A stretch of DNA of 45,769 nt from Clostridiales bacterium (lineage in GTDB: Bacteria; Bacillota; Clostridia; Saccharofermentanales; Saccharofermentanaceae): assembly GCA_017962145.1 (NCBI GenBank), contig JAGCVX010000031.1, positions 1 through 45,769 of the forward strand, read 5' to 3'. The notes beneath the pieces were generated by a model that saw only the letters and a program-made list of their open reading frames with translations, ran no database searches and was not told the origin of the DNA. Both the position numbers and the translations under genes were made by a program. Positions 26,647 through 35,506 of this stretch are shown here, piece by piece (positions within the stretch are counted from its first letter, which is position 1; each line of letters opens with the position of its first letter).

Positions 26647-28488
26647 TCAGAGGGTATCGAGATTCTGTCCGTTCGCCGCCTTCATAGTCGTATTCGCCTT
26701 AGCAAGCACTTCTTCGATCGCTTTCTGTTCCTGCGGTCGCTTTACTTTCAGCGTTGTGGTCTTCACCATCTCTGTTTCGGAGAAGACAAAATAGTGGATC
26801 GCTTTGTAGGAAGGCATCTGATGATTGACTTCCTTCATCTTCGCCATCAGATACTCGCGGACGGCGTTATCACCGGCGGTCGTATCCGGAACGGGAAGAT
26901 TCTCACCGATCACCTTACGGTCGATCAGGATCTTCGCACAAATATCCACTGCGTCTTTCTCATCTTTCGCGCCCCAGACAAATGTCTCCTTGACACCCGG
27001 GATGTTGTTCAGAAGAGACTCCATCTCTTCCGGGAAAGCCTTCTTACCGTTCGTCAGAACGATCATCGACTTCACACGGCCCGTGATGTGCAGGCAGCCC
27101 TTCTTGTCCAGGTAACCCATATCACCTGTATGGAACCATCCGTCCTCTTCGAGGACCTCGGCGGTCGCTTCAGGATTCTCGTAATACCCTTGCATGACAC
27201 AGTCACTTCTAGATAATATCTCACCAACTGTCCCAAACTTGGTACTTTCATCATCAATTTTCACTTCTACACCAACAAGCGGTCTTCCGACGCTGCCGTA
27301 GACGTTGTATTTGCTGGTGGTTACGGAAATAACCGGGGAGGTCTCTGTCAGACCATATCCCATCAGGAATTCAAATCCCCAGTTGTTGAAATCTTCGATA
27401 TAGTTCTTGCTGATACCGGCACCGCCGATAACGATCAGACGGAGATGTCCGCCCAGCTTCTTAATGATCGATGAGAAGAACACACGGCGCAGGTCGATCT
27501 TGCACTTGCGAAGCATGTTACTGATCGGGATCATGACCGAGATCAGCGACTCTTTGCCGGACTCGGCGATACCTGTCTTGATCTTGCCGTGGATATTTTC
27601 AAAAAGCAGCGGAACCGAGATACATGCTTCGACATGCCACTCATTAAGGTTCTTTACGATATAACGCAGGCCGTCCGAGAAGCAGATGCAGCATCCACGG
27701 GTCAGCATGAAGTATTCACATGTATTTTCAAATGTATGATGCAAAGGCAGGATCGAGAATGTTCTCTCACCCGGATGAAGTGTCAGCGTCGAAGAGATCG
27801 CATAGACGTTCGTCATGATGTTCTTGTTCGACAGCATAACGCCCTTACTCATCGCGGTCGTACCGGATGTAAAGAGGATGATGCGGGTCTGTTCCGGGTC
27901 GATCTGCACGTTTCGGATCTCGCTCTTTCCGGCATCCACAGAAGCTTTACCTTCAGAAAGCCAGTCCTGAAAATCCACAAAACGTTCGTCATCTTTCGGG
28001 AAAGTCAGAGACGGAGCGATATACTCTGTGCACATGCATACGAATTTCTTTACGAGGATACCCAGCTCGTCCGCCTTAGAAGCGATACTCGTGATCATCT
28101 CGTGATGTTTCTGGTGATAAAAAAGCACTTCCACTTTTCCGCGGACCAGAAGATTGACCAGTTCCTGTTCCGGAAGAAGTCGATCCAGAGGAAGACCTAC
28201 ACTGCCGCTCGAAAGGATCGCGGTATAGGAAGTCACCCATTCGTAGGAGTTCTCGCCGACAACACCCAGGTGCTTGCCGGAAAAGCCATTGAGGCGGATC
28301 GCTTCGGTAATATATTCAACATCACGGCCAAAATCCGCATATGTCTTATGGATCTCGGCTTCGGTTGGTTTTCTTCTGAAAATGAAAGCATCCCGGGAAC
28401 TGTACTTTTCCCGGACATCTAAGATCAGATCACGCATCGTTTCGTAACGAATGCCCTCATGTAATGGTTTTCCGATAACGCTCGGCAT
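26647..28488 (-). CDS. Long-chain acyl-CoA synthetase / AMP-binding ligase
   Basis: 613 residues from ATG 28488. Adenylate-forming motifs are LFTSGTTAMSKGVMLS (P-loop), GYGLTETSP (A5), and GWFHTGDMGYL (A7); TTTLKVKRP carries the C-terminal lysine region. The longer AMP-binding fold matches fatty-acid:CoA ligases (FadD/FAA1 type), which activate fatty acids with ATP and CoA. GGAGG lies 4-5 bases before ATG 28488; an in-frame ATG at 28539 has no ribosome site and sits only 2 bases from a TATAAT, so it would not be transcribed. Placed beside plsC, a lipid kinase and ACP, it likely activates exogenous or recycled fatty acids; an ACP ligase is the alternative. Confidence 0.9.
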   Translation of the reverse strand: MPSVIGKPLHEGIRYETMRDLILDVREKYSSRDAFIFRRKPTEAEIHKTYADFGRDVEYITEAIRLNGFSGKHLGVVGENSYEWVTSYTAILSSGSVGLPLDRLLPEQELVNLLVRGKVEVLFYHQKHHEMITSIASKADELGILVKKFVCMCTEYIAPSLTFPKDDERFVDFQDWLSEGKASVDAGKSEIRNVQIDPEQTRIILFTSGTTAMSKGVMLSNKNIMTNVYAISSTLTLHPGERTFSILPLHHTFENTCEYFMLTRGCCICFSDGLRYIVKNLNEWHVEACISVPLLFENIHGKIKTGIAESGKESLISVMIPISNMLRKCKIDLRRVFFSSIIKKLGGHLRLIVIGGAGISKNYIEDFNNWGFEFLMGYGLTETSPVISVTTSKYNVYGSVGRPLVGVEVKIDDESTKFGTVGEILSRSDCVMQGYYENPEATAEVLEEDGWFHTGDMGYLDKKGCLHITGRVKSMIVLTNGKKAFPEEMESLLNNIPGVKETFVWGAKDEKDAVDICAKILIDRKVIGENLPVPDTTAGDNAVREYLMAKMKEVNHQMPSYKAIHYFVFSETEMVKTTTLKVKRPQEQKAIEEVLAKANTTMKAANGQNLDTL

Positions 28489-28541
28489 ACAACCTCCGTG
28501 CTGGCCCCAATTCTTAATTCCCTTTGAAAACCTCGCCATGC

Positions 28542-28547
28542 ATTATA
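28542..28547 (-). promoter_or_regulatory. -10 element of the acyl-CoA synthetase gene
   Basis: A perfect TATAAT on the minus strand, 54 bases upstream of ATG 28488. No clear -35 was found. It forms a divergent promoter pair with the plsC promoter at 28626-28654. Confidence 0.5.
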
Positions 28548-28625
28548 GAATCATACCACTTTCTCTGCTTCTCGTCTATTAGAGAAGAAAATTAGTTTGA
28601 AAATCAAAAGAATTTTGCCCATCAA

Positions 28626-28654
28626 TTGACAATCCTGGATTTGTGTTCTAGCAT
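28626..28654 (+). promoter_or_regulatory. Promoter of plsC
   Basis: Perfect TTGACA at 28626-28631, a 17-base spacer and TAGCAT at 28649-28654 (four of six consensus bases), ending 37 bases before the GTG start. A sigma-A type promoter. Confidence 0.7.
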
Positions 28655-28691
28655 AGTGCCATTAATAAGTATTTATTGAGGGGATGTATTC

Positions 28692-29423
28692 GTGGCTGAG
28701 AACAACAACACAAGTGCTAAACACCCTGCGATCTCCGCAGAGGAACTGAATAATAAATATCCTACGCCGAGAGGATTTACCGGATTTTTCTGGTATCACG
28801 TTTCCATGGCGATCACCAAGACACTCGTCCGTCTTCGTGCCGCAGGCAAGGAGAATATCCCGCAAAGCAATCCGTATATCGTATGTTCGAACCACCAGAC
28901 CTATGCCGACGGCATGTGGATCATGAGTTTCCTTCCCGGAAAGCACAGAAAGTACTTCTGTTCCCTGGCTGCTTCTGACCTCGAGACAAACTACGGCCGT
29001 CTCGGTCGTGTCATGATGCACGTCGGACGCGGTATCGCCGTTGACCGTTTCGGAAATCCGGTCCGCGGTCTGATCAAAGCGAAGAAGGAAGTGGAAAAAG
29101 GAAATATCATCCTCGTTCATCCGGAAGGTACACGTACTTCGGACGGTCACGTTGCAGAATTCAAAGATGGTGCTGCTTATCTTTCTGTAAAGGCAGATGT
29201 ACCGCTTCTTCCCGTCTATATCGAGGGCGGTTACCAGGCATGGTCACGCCACATGAAAAAGCCGCAGACATGGGATCACGAGCATCACAGAAGAAAGAAG
29301 ATCACCATTCATTTCGGAAAGCCTTTCATGCCGGACGACTATGACCGCGACGCACATAAGCTGACGGAAGCCGTATATAACTGGATGAAGGATATGGAAA
29401 AGAAAGACGTTAATCTTCAGTAA
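28692..29423 (+). CDS. plsC: 1-acylglycerol-3-phosphate acyltransferase (PlsC family)
   Basis: 243 residues from GTG 28692, with GAGGGG nine bases upstream; the nearby ATG at 28684 is out of frame. The acyltransferase block I motif is H68-Q-T-Y-A-D73 (H-x4-D) and block III is HPEGTR with EGTR at 145-148. The family adds the second acyl chain to lysophosphatidate at the membrane. It is transcribed alone from a strong promoter, divergent from the acyl-CoA ligase, and its 3' end overlaps the convergent lipid kinase gene by 14 bases. Substrate could also be another lysolipid. Confidence 0.92.
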   Translation: MAENNNTSAKHPAISAEELNNKYPTPRGFTGFFWYHVSMAITKTLVRLRAAGKENIPQSNPYIVCSNHQTYADGMWIMSFLPGKHRKYFCSLAASDLETNYGRLGRVMMHVGRGIAVDRFGNPVRGLIKAKKEVEKGNIILVHPEGTRTSDGHVAEFKDGAAYLSVKADVPLLPVYIEGGYQAWSRHMKKPQTWDHEHHRRKKITIHFGKPFMPDDYDRDAHKLTEAVYNWMKDMEKKDVNLQ

Positions 29424-30378
29424 ACGTCGCCAGCTGGATCGCTTTCGGAACGATCTCATATCTGACTTTGTGACCGAAGAAATCTTCGCCGTCATAGTTT
29501 CCCTGAAGCTGGAAATTACTATCCAAAGAAGAGAAAATACCACTTGTTGAACGATAGAATGTAAAACCGGGCTGGCCAACGTGCTTGCCCTTTTTATACT
29601 TCATCAGCTGGGAGAACGCCTGCATACGGGACATGTGATCTACGATGCAGACATTCAGCACGCCATCATCGATCTGCGCATCCGGTGCCGGGCAGAATCC
29701 GCCGCCATAGTATCTTCCGTTACAGATACTGGCCAGAGAATAACGGACATTCTTCTTCTCAACGATCTCACCGTTTTCCAGTTCGATCGAATAATCCATC
29801 TTATAGCGCCAGCCTGCAAGAAGACAGGAAACTGCAGCCAGAGAGTAGGCATTATTTCTGTAGAAACGACTCTTCGGATGCTTGGCTACAATAAGTTTTG
29901 CTTTGGCCTGTACCAGAGTATCTAAGCCCATCGAAGCGATATTCAGACTGTAGCGGCTCCAGATCGGCAGGTGATTTCCGAGCGCATCGTAGCTGTCGAT
30001 ACGCAGCATGTCGATCGGACGGATATTCGGAGTATTCAGATATTTCAGGATCGAAAGAGGCTTCTTGTAGATCTCCGGATCATAGATCGTACGGGCAAAA
30101 TCGTTACCGGTACCAAGCGGAAGCACCGCCATCGGAGAGTTACGGAAAGCCAGGGCATTGGCCACTTCATGGACCGTGCCGTCTCCGCCGCATGCAAAGA
30201 TAATGCAGTCTGCGCCGTACTTTTCAGAATAGTACGTCGCCAGTTGTTCTGCGTGATTTTCGTGCTCTGTGAACTCAACAATTCTCCAGATATCCTCCGG
30301 AAGGGCAGCGATCGCCCGGTTCAAAGCATGGATTTTCCCACTGTGAATATTCGAATTAACGATAAAAATGTAGCGCAA
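29410..30378 (-). CDS. Diacylglycerol/lipid kinase family protein (YegS/DgkB-like)
   Basis: 322 residues from TTG 30378, with GGGG nine bases upstream. The DAGK catalytic domain shows the nucleotide loop GGDGTVHEVANAL and LPLGTGNDFART; later parts include GRYYGGGFCPAPDA and DDGVLNVCIVDHM, all typical of DgkB/YegS kinases that phosphorylate diacylglycerol or a related lipid. It follows acpP by 32 bases and probably belongs to the marR-acp operon. Together with PlsC it could recycle diacylglycerol to phosphatidate. Lipid preference cannot be read from sequence. Confidence 0.92.
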   Translation of the reverse strand: MRYIFIVNSNIHSGKIHALNRAIAALPEDIWRIVEFTEHENHAEQLATYYSEKYGADCIIFACGGDGTVHEVANALAFRNSPMAVLPLGTGNDFARTIYDPEIYKKPLSILKYLNTPNIRPIDMLRIDSYDALGNHLPIWSRYSLNIASMGLDTLVQAKAKLIVAKHPKSRFYRNNAYSLAAVSCLLAGWRYKMDYSIELENGEIVEKKNVRYSLASICNGRYYGGGFCPAPDAQIDDGVLNVCIVDHMSRMQAFSQLMKYKKGKHVGQPGFTFYRSTSGIFSSLDSNFQLQGNYDGEDFFGHKVRYEIVPKAIQLATFTED

Positions 30379-30410
30379 ATCAGTATCCCCGAATCGATTT
30401 GTTTACTTTA

Positions 30411-30737
30411 TTAGGAATGGGAAGTCTCTTTGGCGCCGTGAACCATCTCAACGACGTCTTCGATCGTGCTTACCTTTTCGATCGCTTCATCCGGGATGCG
30501 AAGTGCATACTTCGACTCCAGATCAACGACCAGTTCGTAAAGCTGCAGTGAATCAAGCGGAAGTTCTTCAAAGATCGCCGTGTCCATCTTAAAGTCGGAT
30601 TTCGGCATATCAAGAAGTTCTGAAAGCATATCTGTCAGTGTATCGAAGATGTCTTCTTTTTTGAAACTCATAGCCGGCTGGACCTGCTTGTCCGCACCGT
30701 CAGCGTTTCCTTTTGTGTTTTTCTTAGAAGCTGTCAT
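30411..30737 (-). CDS. Acyl carrier protein with N-terminal extension
   Basis: 108 residues against 75-80 for typical ACP. The phosphopantetheine serine is S63 in LPLDSLQLYELV; helix-III residues IEDVVEMV follow. The first 22 residues are a Lys/Asn/Asp-rich extension. AGAGGTG lies 5-6 bases before ATG 30737, so the extension is translated; an internal Met at residue 23 has weaker support. The gene starts 2 bases after the marR stop, implying coupling. A dedicated second ACP tied to a MarR regulator and lipid genes may serve exogenous fatty-acid use or a special acyl transfer rather than bulk synthesis. Confidence 0.88.
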   Translation of the reverse strand: MTASKKNTKGNADGADKQVQPAMSFKKEDIFDTLTDMLSELLDMPKSDFKMDTAIFEELPLDSLQLYELVVDLESKYALRIPDEAIEKVSTIEDVVEMVHGAKETSHS

Positions 30738-30739
30738 CT

Positions 30740-31237
30740 TTACACCTCTGTATCGTCCCGCACGATCTTCTTGTACTGTTCCCCATTACTGTACTTTTTG
30801 TACTGTTCTTCGACAAAAGAATCGATCTCGACTATCGTACGGGTCAGAATCTTTCTTTCCTCTTCGGAAAGCGGATCCATGATTCTTCTTACCAGCACCC
30901 GATGGAACTTGGAGTGCATACGATAGGCCAGCTTACCCTGACGAGTAAGGGAAATACGGACGATTCGTCTGTCTTTTGTATCGCGCTGACGTTCTACATA
31001 CTGCTTCTTCACAAGGCGGTCGATCGCTACCGTCAGCGTACCGACTGTGATACCGAGAATATTCGCGGTCTCAGTCATCGTACGTGCTTCGTACGGTCCG
31101 ATAGCGTTGAGCGTGTGAAGTTCAGCAATCGATAGATCGGAGAAATACCCCTTTGATAGTGCCATTCCCTCTGTAAGAAGGACGTTGTCAAAAATATGAA
31201 GCAAGCTTTCGGCAAAATCTTGTTCGATCTGATCCAT
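30740..31237 (-). CDS. MarR-family transcriptional regulator
   Basis: 165 residues from ATG 31237, with AAAGGGG eight bases upstream; the longer frame to 31297 would start within the -35 box of the promoter. The winged helix shows LSIAELHTLNAIGP, TMTETANILGITVGTLTVAIDRL (recognition helix) and the wing KQYVERQRDTKDRRIV with the family DRR motif. It is followed at once by an ACP gene, a setting reminiscent of the FabT fatty-acid regulator of lactobacilli and streptococci, which senses acyl-ACP. FabT-like control of neighbouring lipid genes is inferred from position only. Confidence 0.9.
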   Translation of the reverse strand: MDQIEQDFAESLLHIFDNVLLTEGMALSKGYFSDLSIAELHTLNAIGPYEARTMTETANILGITVGTLTVAIDRLVKKQYVERQRDTKDRRIVRISLTRQGKLAYRMHSKFHRVLVRRIMDPLSEEERKILTRTIVEIDSFVEEQYKKYSNGEQYKKIVRDDTEV

Positions 31238-31268
31238 CTTTATACCCCTTTCGCCAGCACATAAAGAA

Positions 31269-31297
31269 ATTCTACACGAAACAAAGTAAAAATACAA
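31269..31297 (-). promoter_or_regulatory. Promoter of the marR-acp-kinase operon, with repeats
   Basis: On the minus strand TTGTAT (31292-31297) and TAGAAT (31269-31274) are 17 bases apart. The -35 region lies within a repeated GTATTTTTA unit and an imperfect dyad (CAAGTA near 31306-31311, ACTTTG near 31282-31287), a plausible MarR operator for self-control. Confidence 0.55.
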
Positions 31298-31379
31298 TTA
31301 AAAATACTTGCTGTTTTTCCCCGTTTCCCTTAGGCGCTGCGCCTTTACATCAATTTTCTCTGTCATCATCTTCGATTAT

Positions 31380-32132
31380 TTAAGCTCCGGCCGTGTTCGG
31401 TCTGACTTCTACATCTTCGATGGGGACGATCCGCGGATAGGTACCGGAGAAAAGACCGGTACGGATTACTCTCGTGTTCTCTGAAAGGGCCCGATCCATC
31501 CCGCAATAGGTGCAAAGACTGTTTAGAATCAGGTCCGGACGGACATTTCGCTCGGATCCGGCAAATGCATAGAACGTCACTGCATCCGGATCCTCGTCCG
31601 AAGCCTGGGACAGGCAGATCAGCAGCGGACGGATATCGGTCTGCTTGACCTTGCCCTTGGCCATCTTTTCCACAACAAGCGTCTCCTGCTCCATCGCCGT
31701 TTCCATGGCTTTCCGGATGCCTTTTGCTTCGAAACGGTAAGATGCGGTCGTTACGATGGACATGATGCTGTCTTTCGGTTCCGGGATCGCCTTGGACGTA
31801 AGAAGCTGAAGGCCGGAAGGAAGGTGCGCGTTCATTTCCTTGACGAAATGATCGGGATCGTACGGACGGTCCAAAGACACGTCGAGATAGTCACACATCG
31901 TCTCGATGCCGACACCCAGCGGAAGAGCAAAGACCATCATCGGGCGTGGGTTATAGCCCTGGGAATAAAGGATCGGAAGGCCGGCACGGCGGGCCGCTCT
32001 TTCAAAGCAGGTCATCAGGTCCAGATGGCCGAGATATACGGTCGCACCTGTACGGGTAAACTTGCAGCGCTGCACATAGGCGGTCTGGTGCTGCTGCATG
32101 GTCATCATCTTCTCACGTTCACTTTGCAGCAT
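31380..32132 (-). CDS. DUF2344 / radical SAM-linked protein (TIGR03936 type)
   Basis: 250 residues. The start region YVQRCKFTRTGATVYLGHLDL and the segments GLPILYSQGYNPRPMMVFALPLGVG (in two parts) and YCGMDRAL are typical of TIGR03936, a family almost always beside or fused to the TIGR03960 radical SAM protein. AAGGAGG lies about 9 bases before ATG 32132, and the gene overlaps the upstream radical SAM gene by 14 bases. Molecular function is not established; the pair often lies near RNase G and ribosomal L21/L27 genes, which are not seen here. Confidence 0.88.
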   Translation of the reverse strand: MLQSEREKMMTMQQHQTAYVQRCKFTRTGATVYLGHLDLMTCFERAARRAGLPILYSQGYNPRPMMVFALPLGVGIETMCDYLDVSLDRPYDPDHFVKEMNAHLPSGLQLLTSKAIPEPKDSIMSIVTTASYRFEAKGIRKAMETAMEQETLVVEKMAKGKVKQTDIRPLLICLSQASDEDPDAVTFYAFAGSERNVRPDLILNSLCTYCGMDRALSENTRVIRTGLFSGTYPRIVPIEDVEVRPNTAGA

Positions 32133-34053
32133 CGGACGACTCCTCCTTATTCACGTTTCTTTTGGCAAAGCACTCGCCCACGCCAAAACAGGCGACACCA
32201 CAGCCGGAACAATGCTCGCGGCAGGACGGTGTAGTGGTTTCTTCATGGGCTTTGTGGCGCTCGGAAAGAAGGAACGACTTCTTCACGCCTACACTGATAT
32301 GATCCCAGGGAAGTGTCTCTTCTTCCGAGAACTCTCTGGAAAAATCTTCGATCGAAAGGCCGTGTTTTTCAAGGATCGCCACCCAGTCGTCATAGCGGAA
32401 ATGATCATCCCACGCATCAAAGAAATGCCCGGACTGATAGCCTTCCAGAAGTACCGGCGCAAGACGGCGGTCGCCTCTGGCCAGAACAACTTCCCAAACG
32501 GACGAATCAAAATCGTGCCATGCGTAGCGGATATTTCTGCTTCGGATGTGATCTTTCAGCAGTCTCTGCTTACGGATCAGCTCCTCTTTGCTGTTTTGCG
32601 GCTCCCACTGGAAAGGCGTAAACGGCTTCGGAATAAAAAGCGAAGTCGACACCGTGATCTCCAGACGGCGCATCTTCTGCCCGGTCTCACGTCCGACATC
32701 GTAATAGAGTTTTTCGATACGGGCCGCAAGATCCGCGATGCCCAGTACATCCTCGTCTGTCTCGGTCGGAAGACCCAACATGAAGTAAAGTTTTACGGTG
32801 CTCCAGCCGCCCATAAACGCCAGACGCAGTGCGGAGAAGATATCGTCTTCACGGATATTTTTGTTGATGACGTCACGAAGGCGCTGCGTTCCGGCTTCCG
32901 GCGCAAAAGTCAGTCCGGACTTTCTCGTGCTCTGCACCTTCTCCATCAGGTCGAGGGAGAACGAATCGAGTCGCAAAGACGGAAGCGACAGACTGGTGTG
33001 GTGACCTTCAAATGTGGAAAGCAGATTCTCCGCCAGTTCAGGGAACTTCGTATAGTCACTGGTCGCCAGCGACAGAAGGCCCATCTCGTCATAGCCGGTA
33101 TTCTCCTCCAGAAGTCTGCCCTGCTCGCAAAGCACTTCCACTGACTTTTCGCGGACAGGGCGGTAGATGAATCCGGCCTGACAGAAACGGCAGCCACGGA
33201 TACATCCACGAAAGACTTCCAGATAAGAGCGGTCGTGAACGACACGCAGATTCGACACCACAGGCGTCGTCGGATACGAACAATGGTCCAGATCCGAGAT
33301 GATGCGCTTGGTGATCGATTTTTTCACAGTATCATCAACCGGAGTAATGACGGCTCCGGTGCATTTGTCGTAGGAAAATGAATATAGTGCGGGAACGTAG
33401 ACACCTTCGATGGTGTCGCAGTTTCTAAGAAGTTCTTCTTTGGTCATCGGATGATCGGTGTCCTTGGAAAGCTTGAATTCCCGGATCTTTTCGGAAAGCT
33501 CCAGGATCATCTCTTCGCCTTCCCCCATCATGACGATGTCGAAGAAATCGGCCATCGGCTCGATGTTATACGTGACCGGACCGCCGCAGCAGATGATCGG
33601 ATCGTTCTCACCGCGGTCCTTGGCATAAAACGGGATGTGACCCAGATCCAGCATCTGCAGGACATTGGTGTAGCACATCTCATAACCCAGAGTGAAGCCC
33701 AGAATATCGAAATCACAAAGCGGGGTCTTCGTCTCCAGGGAATAAAGCGGGATATTCTTTTCCCGCAGGATCTTGTCCATATCGAGCCACGGAGAGAAAG
33801 CCCGTTCGCAAGCGACAAACGGGCTCTCGTTTAACACGTGGTACAGGATCTGCAGAGCCAGATTGCTCATGCCGATCTCATAGATATCCGGAAAGCAGAA
33901 AGCAAATCTTACATAAGAAGTCTTTCCGGTACGCGAAAGTTCCTCGAGCATATCTTCCTTCACGATCGCATTGTACTCGCCGCCCACATATCTGGCCGGA
34001 CTTTCAACTTGCATCAGGTCCGCTTTCGTAAGCGGCACAGGACGATTCATCAT
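32119..34053 (-). CDS. Radical SAM protein, TIGR03960 family
   Basis: 644 residues from ATG 34053. The N-terminal ~190 residues resemble a B12-binding-like Rossmann domain (LEMCYTNVLQML-type region and ICCGGPVTYNIEP). The radical SAM cluster motif is RGCIRGCRFCQAGF (C-x3-C-x2-C). The TIM-barrel portion continues through VKLYFMLGLPTETDED, and the C-terminus has a further cysteine cluster HCSGCGVACFGVGEC. A GTG at 34116 is in frame but lies in the terminator stem of pgi, whereas AAAGGAG precedes the ATG pair at 34053/34050, so the shorter start is right. It acts with the DUF2344 partner; the substrate is unknown. Confidence 0.9.
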   Translation of the reverse strand: MMNRPVPLTKADLMQVESPARYVGGEYNAIVKEDMLEELSRTGKTSYVRFAFCFPDIYEIGMSNLALQILYHVLNESPFVACERAFSPWLDMDKILREKNIPLYSLETKTPLCDFDILGFTLGYEMCYTNVLQMLDLGHIPFYAKDRGENDPIICCGGPVTYNIEPMADFFDIVMMGEGEEMILELSEKIREFKLSKDTDHPMTKEELLRNCDTIEGVYVPALYSFSYDKCTGAVITPVDDTVKKSITKRIISDLDHCSYPTTPVVSNLRVVHDRSYLEVFRGCIRGCRFCQAGFIYRPVREKSVEVLCEQGRLLEENTGYDEMGLLSLATSDYTKFPELAENLLSTFEGHHTSLSLPSLRLDSFSLDLMEKVQSTRKSGLTFAPEAGTQRLRDVINKNIREDDIFSALRLAFMGGWSTVKLYFMLGLPTETDEDVLGIADLAARIEKLYYDVGRETGQKMRRLEITVSTSLFIPKPFTPFQWEPQNSKEELIRKQRLLKDHIRSRNIRYAWHDFDSSVWEVVLARGDRRLAPVLLEGYQSGHFFDAWDDHFRYDDWVAILEKHGLSIEDFSREFSEEETLPWDHISVGVKKSFLLSERHKAHEETTTPSCREHCSGCGVACFGVGECFAKRNVNKEESSDAAK

Positions 34054-34073
34054 GTCGGAACTTTCTCCTTTGG

Positions 34074-34116
34074 TAAAAATGTGCCCCGGACGCACATCGA
34101 AATCCATCCGGGGCAC
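34074..34116 (-). terminator. Intrinsic terminator of pgi
   Basis: On the minus strand GTGCCCCGGA and TCCGGGGCAC form a perfect 10-bp stem (34107-34116 with 34081-34090) and a 16-base loop, followed by ATTTTT. It begins 9 bases after the pgi stop and decides the start of the downstream radical SAM gene. Read-through would give linked expression. Confidence 0.88.
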
Positions 34117-34125
34117 AAATAAATA

Positions 34126-35472
34126 TTACTGATTCTTCAAGCGCTTCTCAAGTGCTTTTTTCTCGGCTTCATAACCCGGCTTGCCAAGAAGTGCAAACAT
34201 GTTCTTCTTGTAAGCTTCTACACCAGGCTGGTTGAACGGGTTTACGGAGTTGAGGTAACCGGAGATACCGCAGGCCTTCTCGAAGAAATAGATGAGCTGA
34301 CCGAGCCAGTACTCGTTGAGTTCCGGAACGTGGATGATCATGTTCGGAACCTTACCGTCAACATGAGCCAGTACAGTACCCTGCATCGCCTTCATGTTTA
34401 CATCGTTCATGTCCATACCGGAAAGGAAGTTCAGTCCATCCAGATTCTCCGGATCGTTCGGGATCTTGAAGGAACGGCGGGCCTTGTCGATTACGACAAC
34501 AGTCTCAAAAAGCATACGCTTACCATCCTGGATGTACTGACCCATGGAGTGCAGATCGGTGGTGTTGTCTACGCCTGCCGGGAAGATACCACGGCCGTCC
34601 TTACCTTCGGACTCACCGTAGAGCTGCTTCCACCACTCTGTCATGTAGTGGAAAGAAGGCTCGTAGTTTACCATGACCTCTGTTGTGTAACCACGGCGGA
34701 GCAGGCAGTTTCTTGCAACTGCGTACTTATAGCACTCGTTTTCGAGAGAAACGTTCTTATAGTCACGGCTTGCATCTCTGGCACCGGTCATGAGTTGACG
34801 GATGTCGATACCTGCAACCGCGATCGGCAGAAGACCTACAGCAGTCAGAACGGAGAAACGTCCTCCGACGTCATCCGGAACTACGAATGTCTCGTAGCCT
34901 TCCTTTGTAGCGAGGCTCTTCAGAGCACCCTTCGCCTTATCTGTTGTCGCATAGATGCGGGCTCTTGCCTCTTCCTTACCGTACTTTTCTTCCATGTAGG
35001 CACGGATGATACGGAAAGCGATCGCCGGCTCAGTTGTTGTACCGGACTTGGAAATGATATTTACGGAAACACGCTTGCCTTCGAGAAGATCCATCAGGTC
35101 AGCAAGATAGGTAGCGCTGATCGAGTTACCGCAGAAAATGATCTGCGGAGCCTTACGTACTTTCTTCTGTGCCATGTTGGCAAATGAATGGGAAAGAAGT
35201 TCGATCGCTGCACGTGCACCGAGGTAAGAACCGCCGATACCGATTACCAGAAGTACGTCAGAGTCTCTTCTGATTTTTACTGCCGCTTTACGGATGCGGA
35301 TGAATTCATTTTTATCATACTTGCTCGGAAGTTCTACCCAGCCAAGAAAATCACTGCCGGGACCTGTCTTCTTGTGGATCATGTTGTGAGCAACTTCCAC
35401 CTGAGGCATCATCTTTTCCATCTCGGAATCTGCAAGGAATGCCATTAAATTCGATGTGTCAACTGTAATCAT
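34126..35472 (-). CDS. pgi: Glucose-6-phosphate isomerase
   Basis: 448 residues, the size of Bacillota Pgi. It interconverts glucose-6-phosphate and fructose-6-phosphate in glycolysis and gluconeogenesis. The SIS sugar-binding segments are [15 protein letters not shown] and [34 protein letters not shown] is the family signature, and the catalytic glutamate lies in the [11 protein letters not shown] region. A TTG at 35487 is in frame, but it is part of the ribosome site itself; GAGGAG is 7 bases before ATG 35472, so the ATG is chosen. Transcribed alone, from an extended -10 promoter to the terminator at 34074-34116. Confidence 0.97.
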   Translation of the reverse strand: MITVDTSNLMAFLADSEMEKMMPQVEVAHNMIHKKTGPGSDFLGWVELPSKYDKNEFIRIRKAAVKIRRDSDVLLVIGIGGSYLGARAAIELLSHSFANMAQKKVRKAPQIIFCGNSISATYLADLMDLLEGKRVSVNIISKSGTTTEPAIAFRIIRAYMEEKYGKEEARARIYATTDKAKGALKSLATKEGYETFVVPDDVGGRFSVLTAVGLLPIAVAGIDIRQLMTGARDASRDYKNVSLENECYKYAVARNCLLRRGYTTEVMVNYEPSFHYMTEWWKQLYGESEGKDGRGIFPAGVDNTTDLHSMGQYIQDGKRMLFETVVVIDKARRSFKIPNDPENLDGLNFLSGMDMNDVNMKAMQGTVLAHVDGKVPNMIIHVPELNEYWLGQLIYFFEKACGISGYLNSVNPFNQPGVEAYKKNMFALLGKPGYEAEKKALEKRLKNQ

Positions 35473-35506
35473 AAAAATACTCCTCAATCTCTTTATGAAA
35501 AAATTA

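Noticed and set aside
31332..31344. Inverted repeat AGGCGC-T-GCGCCT downstream of the DUF2344 gene
   Set aside because: Loop too tight, and it is followed by AAGGGAAACGGGG rather than a U-run on the relevant strand.
34054..34116. The extra 21 codons at the front of the radical SAM protein
   Set aside because: They are encoded by the terminator hairpin of pgi; the ribosome site supports ATG 34053.
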